Source of the DNA: Platycarya strobilacea
Lineage: Eukaryota; Streptophyta; Magnoliopsida; Fagales; Juglandaceae
NCBI GenBank assembly: GCA_036898215.1
Contig: CM072546.1
Span: 19,874,877-19,938,876 of the forward strand
DNA: 64,000 nucleotides
Direction: 5' to 3'
Shown here piece by piece: positions 58,092-64,000 of this stretch (position 1 is its first letter; each line of letters begins with the position of its first letter). The position numbers and the translations under genes are program-made. The notes under the pieces were generated by a model. It was given only the letters and a program-made list of their open reading frames with translations, made no database searches and was not told the DNA's origin.

Positions 58092-59954
58092 CATTTTAGA
58101 TATTCGCTCATATAACCGTAATTATTAAGCTAATTTTTGGACGTGGAGGAAGGATATTCAGGTTCGTTATTATGCTTTTTGAGTGGAGTTAATTGACCCC
58201 TTTTACAATTTGTTTGCCACAAAGTGGCCCATGATTCTCTTAATTTGTTGGACCTTACTAGGTTGGAGTTTAAGTGGGCTTCATGGGCCTCATGACCCCA
58301 TGGCTGCAGTGATATCTGCTCAACAAAGTCTTTTAAATCATCCAATACAAACGGCGGTGATCCATCCTTCGCATTGTGTCACCAACTGGTGGGTAATCAT
58401 GCAAAGCTTATCTTAAACAATATTTAAGAAATATTGTATTTATAAGTCGGTATGTAAAGTAATCCCTCCTTGCCATTGACATAACAAAATTTAATTTGCA
58501 TAAAAAAAATTTAGATTTAAATTTCTTAAAAATTAAATCTTATCATATTAACAACAATATGTTTTTAACACTAACTTATAAGTAGAAGTATTTAACATTT
58601 AATGTAGTACTTAGAGCACCCACATTAGGTGCATCAAATACACTTAATTTTCAAATTATAGGGGCCCAATACACCCTCACATCCGATCCTTAAAATTGAA
58701 AAGGATTTGGGGAGATGAATAGGACCCCCATATTTGAGAGGTTAGAGAGCATTGATATTAGATTAATTAAATACAATTATTCTTCAAATTTTAAAGAAAA
58801 TAAATTAAAATAAGCCAACATTAGATTAGCAAAAGACTTTTCATCCTAACTTTTTGTTAAAGTATATTTAATTTACTTTTTATATATGAAAAATATTATT
58901 CATCTCTTCATCCCATTATTTTATACTTTTGCAACCCCATATAATTTTTTAAAAAGGAATTAAAAAACATTTTTTTAGAATTTGGTTGAAAAATAATTAT
59001 TTAAGTATCAAATTAAATTATTAATATACATATAGTTAGTTTAATTACAAAATATGAAAACATATTTAAATATATTCTTATTAAAAAAATGAATATGTAT
59101 ATAATTGTTAGAGGTTGTTGAGGATTATAAAAATAATTAAAAAATATAAATAATAAAAAGTAATAATATTTTATTACTATAGAGAATATGATAATTTATC
59201 CAATGTAAACTTGATGCTTTGAGTGATTAACTAAAAGATGAAAAGTTGTATATTTTTCAAATTTTGAATATTAGGATGGTCAATCTAATGCTAGTACTTT
59301 GGCTATTGTTTGTTATATTTAATTAAGAATAGTATTATGATATAAAATAAAGTAGTAAAAAAGATAATAAAGAAATAATATTATAATATTATTTTAATAG
59401 ATGAGAAAAAAATATAAGAAATGAAATGTACGATATTTTTTTTAAAATGAGTAAAATTTTAAAAAAATTATAAAGAGTGAGACTTTTAATTAAAACTTGG
59501 ACAAATTTTAAAGATTCGGATGTGATGCTTTTAGCCTCGTATCGAAGCCTAAAACAACCTCAGGCCATTGTTTTAAAGCCATATTACAATAAAGACAAAG
59601 GATGCAATATATTGGTAAAGTTGGTGGGAGATCATTCCTAACTATGAAATAATATTTATAGTCGTAGAGTGCAACATTTAAACACGGCATAATTATTTAA
59701 TAAAAAATGATGCATAATTTACATAAAAGAATTAATTTTTTAATAATATATATTTTTTTAAATAATTATGCGATACTCAAGCATTCCATAAATGCATATA
59801 CCATTAGTCATCTTGACTCTAGCAATAACCTTCCACAAACCCCAGACAATTGAGAGGCACACTACACGTGACTTGATTCTCAAGTATTGCAAATGCCAAA
59901 GAGAACGTGGGTATTCCAAATTTCCACCCCCAACATATGTAAATGAATGGTCGG

Positions 59955-59958
<4 letters not shown>

Positions 59959-59992
<34 letters not shown>
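59959..59992. repeat. (AT)17 microsatellite
   Basis: Uninterrupted AT dinucleotide run; another pure run is at 61829-61860. Confidence 0.95.
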
Positions 59993-59994
<2 letters not shown>

Positions 59995-60647
59995 TCCGCC
60001 CATGTATACACGCTGATCTCTTGCCCACATGTTTGTTAACATTGCCTTTTTGTTCTGTCTCTCTTTTCTGCTAAGTGAATAACATGGCTTGCTTTCTTAT
60101 TGCCATGTTCAAGCTTTTTTATTTGTGCGCGCTTTAAAAGCGTCGATAACATTACTTAGGATATTGGGAATGGCGATGGAGAAAACAATGTTTTTAATTT
60201 GAATTTATCTTTTAATTTTTTATCACGTTGTAGATTGGTTGCAAGTCTGTTTCCCACATTTCCTGACAGCCATGGCTGTCCAGCAAGTTAGCATGTTACG
60301 GCATGCTGTCGCCCGAAAAAGATTAGAAACTTTTCACTACAAATATATTTTATGAGAAGTTCTTCAATCATTGCATAAGAATAAATTTATAAATTAATAT
60401 ATTAAATTATAAATTTATTTTTATTATAAAAAAATTACACTAAAAAAGTCTGTAGATGGCATTAATCATTAAAAAAAATTATAATATGAAAGATTATCGT
60501 TCTGCAGGGCACACTTAATAAAGTATTTAATATAGCATAATTTAATTTTAAAAAATAAAAAATATGAATCTTATAAATTAAATCTGATCGTTTAAATGAT
60601 ATAAATGATGTATTCTATACACTAACTCATATATACAAATAAGTTTT

Positions 60648-60856
60648 GTTTGGATTAGAAGATGAAATGAGTTAAGATGAGTTTAATTTATTTTTTAATA
60701 TTATTATTATTTTAAAATTTGAAAAAATTGAATTAGAATTTGAAAAATGTGTATTGAAATTTAAAAAATGTGTATTGAAATTTATATTTTATATAAAAAA
60801 ATTAAAAAAGTATAATATAAAATAGAAGTGAGCTTAACTTACTTTTAAATCCAAAC
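60648..60856. mobile_element. Small MITE, about 209 bp
   Basis: Inverted ends GTTTGGATT (60648-60656) and AATCCAAAC (60848-60856) enclose AT-rich DNA with GATGAAATGAGTTAAGATGA at the left and a triplicated TTGAAATTT/TGTGTATTGAAATT motif inside. This type of end is common in MITEs of woody dicots. No clear target duplication. Confidence 0.6.
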
Positions 60857-61504
60857 CCCCTATAATATCATCATAGTAGAAACGAATCGAAGGCAAATTT
60901 AACGATTTAAGTACGTTTGGGGTACTCTACTTTGAGTCTATAAGATAATGTTATTATGCCTATTTCATTTGAATCTCTTATGTTTTAATTTTTTTAATAT
61001 TTTATTTTATTTAATTATTAAGGAAGTGATTATTAGTGTATTGATTTTTTTTTTATATTTTTTAAAAATATTTAAATACATTAAAAGATATGAAAACAAA
61101 AAAAAATAATTTCTTTTCTATTTTTTTTTATCATTTTAAAATATTTTGAAAAAATATATAAAAAAAAATATTAATACATTAATAATCATTTCTTCAACTA
61201 TTAAGTAAAATTAAAAAATTAAAAAAAAATCACAATATATAAGATGTAAAAAAAAATGTCAAATGGAGTAAATATAACAGTATTACTTTTATATATTTAT
61301 ATATATATATATATATATCAATCTAAGAACAGGCCCTGGCCCACAGGGAAATGAAGAGACCCACAAAAGGGGAAAAAGAACTGCAAGGTAGGGCCATGGG
61401 CTTGGTAGTTGGTACTGTTTCCGTATTTCTTTTGCTCCACTAAAGGCACGTAATGGACCATACTCCTCTCAAGTCTCAACCTCACTAGCCGCAGAAATAG
61501 TTCT

Positions 61505-61739
61505 TTTAGAGCATCTTTATTAGTTTGATTAAATGTATCTTTAAAATCTGATTATTTATTTTTTTTGTAATTTAAATTTAAAATCCACATTAGATTAGTC
61601 GTTCAATCTCAACCTCAATATGGACTTTTTTTTTTCTTTGACATAAATCATCAACCTCAATATGGACTCTTTTTTTACATAAATCATCTATAATTTTACT
61701 GTTGTTCTTATTTTGTCAAGTTAATAAGGATGCTCTAAA
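61505..61739. mobile_element. MITE with TTTAGAGCATC ends, 235 bp
   Basis: The left end TTTAGAGCATCTTTATTAG and the reverse complement of the right end TTTAGAGCATCCTTATTAA form about 24-bp terminal inverted repeats. Interior AT-rich, with a repeated AAATCATC/CTCAATATGGACT segment (61615-61690). Non-coding. Confidence 0.75.
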
Positions 61740-61825
61740 TAAAGCAAAATGTTTTTTTTTTAATAATGGTTCCTATTCTTTTTTTAAAAAAAAAGTAGGT
61801 AACAATTACGCATTCATGAGTTATG

Positions 61826-61863
<38 letters not shown>

Positions 61864-61884
61864 CTATTTTGATCCTTTGTCCAC

Positions 61885-62565
61885 GAGGAATTCGGTTTTT
61901 GGTTCGGTTCCAGACCAAAACCGACCAAATTAGTTATAAACTTTTAAAATATTATTTATGTCATAATTATATAAATATATTATGTAATTTTTATCTATGA
62001 ACCATCTGTTTTGTGTTGTACACCATAACAATCAACTATAAAAATTATCATTGACCATTCAAAAAATTAGAATAATATATGCTATTAATTAACTAAAATA
62101 TCATATAATAAACTATATGGCAATATATGTTATTATATGTATATACATACTCTATTATTTACGCTGAATTAAAATAATTAGGTAATTTTCTCATATACAT
62201 AAGTTACAAGTAAATACGAATAATTTTGGACAATTAAATTATTTAATATTCATTAACCGTATATCAAATGTTAAGAGTTTTAATATAGGCCATTGTAAAT
62301 ACTAAAGTACTAAGTTAGTAACTATTAAGATCATAAATATAAATATAATTAATTATTTTTTTAATGAGCTAGTTATATAATCTATATTAAATAGTTCACT
62401 TAATTTTAATTTTTTTAATTTAATTATATTAATTAACTTTTTAAAAGAAGGAAAGAGAAAAAAAATATTCTTAACTCATCCAGACCGACCAAACTAATAG
62501 TTAATGATCTGAGTCTGTCAGATCCCAAAGGATAATATCATGGGATCAGTTCGATTACATCTCTA
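61885..62565. mobile_element. Possible hAT-type MITE, left end damaged
   Basis: The right end reads, on the minus strand, TAGAGATGTAATCGAACTGA, resembling the TAGGGRTGTAATCGG ends of hAT MITEs. Near 61890-61935 are matching GGTTTTTGGTTCGGTTCC and AGACCAAAACCGACC motifs. No left terminal repeat or duplication found. Confidence 0.4.
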
Positions 62566-64000
62566 ACTATATAAAAAATAAAATAAAAAATAAAAAAATA
62601 AGTAAATTAAATTAAATGCTACAAGCACGCGGTGGGCAGGTGTTGAACATAGGATCCTTTAGCCGATAAACGGCTGGAGCCATGTACGTTTTTCTGCCGT
62701 ACGCAAATGGTGGGTGCAGTAGCTACCCCCCACCTAGATCTGATTTTTTTAGATATATCACTATGGTAAGCTCCACACAAAGGTGGGAAGGGAATGAATA
62801 TTGGTAGGAAATTTCATACTATTTGTCTACCATTATAAGTTTATAACCATGTCTTATGGAACCAAGAATCACAAAATGGTAATATCCTTATGTAATTCTT
62901 TGTATTTATTTAATTATTATTATTATTATTATGGAGCTCGATTTATTTTGAAGTGAAATAATGATTCTAATTAGGATCTTGAAAAGTTCAAAATGGAAGA
63001 TTTTTATGCGTTAATTCTAATTGATGCAACAATCACGTAATGTCCTTATATTACCTTATTTTTAAATTAGATAAATACTATTTTTTTTTAATCTTATATT
63101 TTATTTAAATGATATATTTTTAAGTTTTTTCTTTCACTTAAATGATTGCTATTAGAAAAAAAGAAAAGAAAAGAAAAGAGCATATAATCAAGACGTATGA
63201 GATGAGTATTGTTGGTTGATACTGTTTATAAGTGGAAAAATAAGAGAAAAGTCTCCTCCACTGAAACTCGGCTAAGTTGCAAATGTGAGTCCAAAGTTGC
63301 GGCTTAGAAGGGCGGGAAAGCACGTGCAGTGCTGGCGTCGTGCGACGACCATGACCCACCCACATCGCTTTCTATATCCGCGTCCTATATTATATTCGGG
63401 ACCAGACGTAACCTCAAATCCAGCAGATAATATTTCGGTGCAATCTTAAATTTGCAAGCGATATAGAATTATTTTAAAATAAAATGAATATATCTCAGAT
63501 TCATATGAATTTCTTTTTTAATAGTAAATTTTATTTTAGTTTTAAACGAATATATATCGCTTATAACTCTACGACTATATATAATATTACTCTATTTTGA
63601 TACCTTTGTCCCTCATCCACCTTGGTTGCCATTAATATCATTTTAGTACTATTGCCTTAACACAATTTGTAAAATTGAAATCCCTTAAAATTTATTTTAT
63701 TGATCAAATTATTATTAGGGGAATGATATTTTGTGTAAAAACGTTAAAATAGAGTTCTTCTGCCATTAATTATATTTCCCGTTTAATTTACAAACACACA
63801 TACATGATATAAATATTTATTTAACATTAATACTTGGTTTTATTATATTCTTTTTAAAGAAGAGATCAGAACTCTACTTTTATTAACAAGGAGCAATACG
63901 ATATACGTGTACCTAACTAATTGTTATACCATTCAGCACAGCGCCCATTGTAATTTAATATGGTGTTGATCATAGAGTTTCCCAATTTTTCTGATATTTG

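Larger units (their letters stand above)
58092..64000. other. AT-rich intergenic DNA with MITEs and microsatellites
   Basis: No gene or RNA recognised on either strand. Contains MITE-like units (about 58746-59300 low confidence; 60648-60856; 61505-61739; a hAT-like end at 62565) and AT microsatellites: (AT)17 at 59959-59992, TA-rich 61291-61318 and (AT)n 61829-61860. A GC-richer patch near 63240-63420 could be a promoter or exon of a gene to the right, but no coding signal supports that. Confidence 0.6.

Noticed and set aside
63138..63365. 75-codon minus-strand frame near the right edge
   Set aside because: Low-complexity hydrophobic end and no recognisable domain; probably chance in a GC-richer patch.

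Overview
The window looks like nuclear DNA of a eudicot plant. It has intron-containing plant housekeeping genes, a nuclear copy of plastid DNA, plant-type LTR retrotransposons, an L1 LINE, hAT transposons and many MITEs in an AT-rich background. Some MITE ends recall repeats I associate with woody Fagales (walnut/oak relatives), but that is only a weak impression. No prokaryotic features are present.

Layout. 1-4.5 kb: the 3' five exons of a VPS20/CHMP6-type ESCRT-III gene (+). Its first coding exon is not in the window, and the upstream 2.4 kb holds a 5S-rRNA-headed retroposon and a hAT-type MITE. 5.5-8.8 kb: a complete five-exon farnesylcysteine lyase/prenylcysteine oxidase gene (-), convergent with VPS20. 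8.8-11 kb: intergenic, with a fold-back MITE. 11.0-18.0 kb: a decayed full-length Ty3/gypsy element (-). 19.3-26.1 kb: a mosaic nuclear plastid insertion (NUPT) joining three distant plastome segments (rps3-rpl16; trnR-rrn5-rrn4.5; ndhJ-ndhK-ndhC). It was later split by a 2.3-kb solo-LTR-like insertion. 26.2-39.3 kb: a Ty1/copia element (+) bounded by CAGAT duplications, swollen to 13.1 kb by a ~1.4-kb repeat, a complete 6.3-kb hAT transposon with an apparently intact 780-aa transposase gene, and a second, truncated hAT next to a deletion of the copia reverse-transcriptase core. 41.2-43.1 kb: a single-exon F-box gene (-). 44.7-50.9 kb: an L1-type LINE (+) with a perfect 16-bp target duplication and an internal 0.6-kb tandem duplication. 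52.5-58.1 kb: a second Ty1/copia element (+). 58-64 kb: AT-rich intergenic DNA with MITEs and AT microsatellites.

Only three host genes are supported: ESCRT-III VPS20 (endosomal sorting), farnesylcysteine lyase (prenylcysteine recycling) and an F-box protein (probable SCF subunit). They show no functional link and are simply neighbours. Most of the window is transposon or organelle-derived DNA. The most notable items are the possible 5S-derived SINE-like unit, the intact hAT transposase inside an old copia element, the paired-hAT/deletion scar with a short templated duplication, and the three-part NUPT. Exon boundaries come from reading splice sites and protein family similarity by eye; no search was run.
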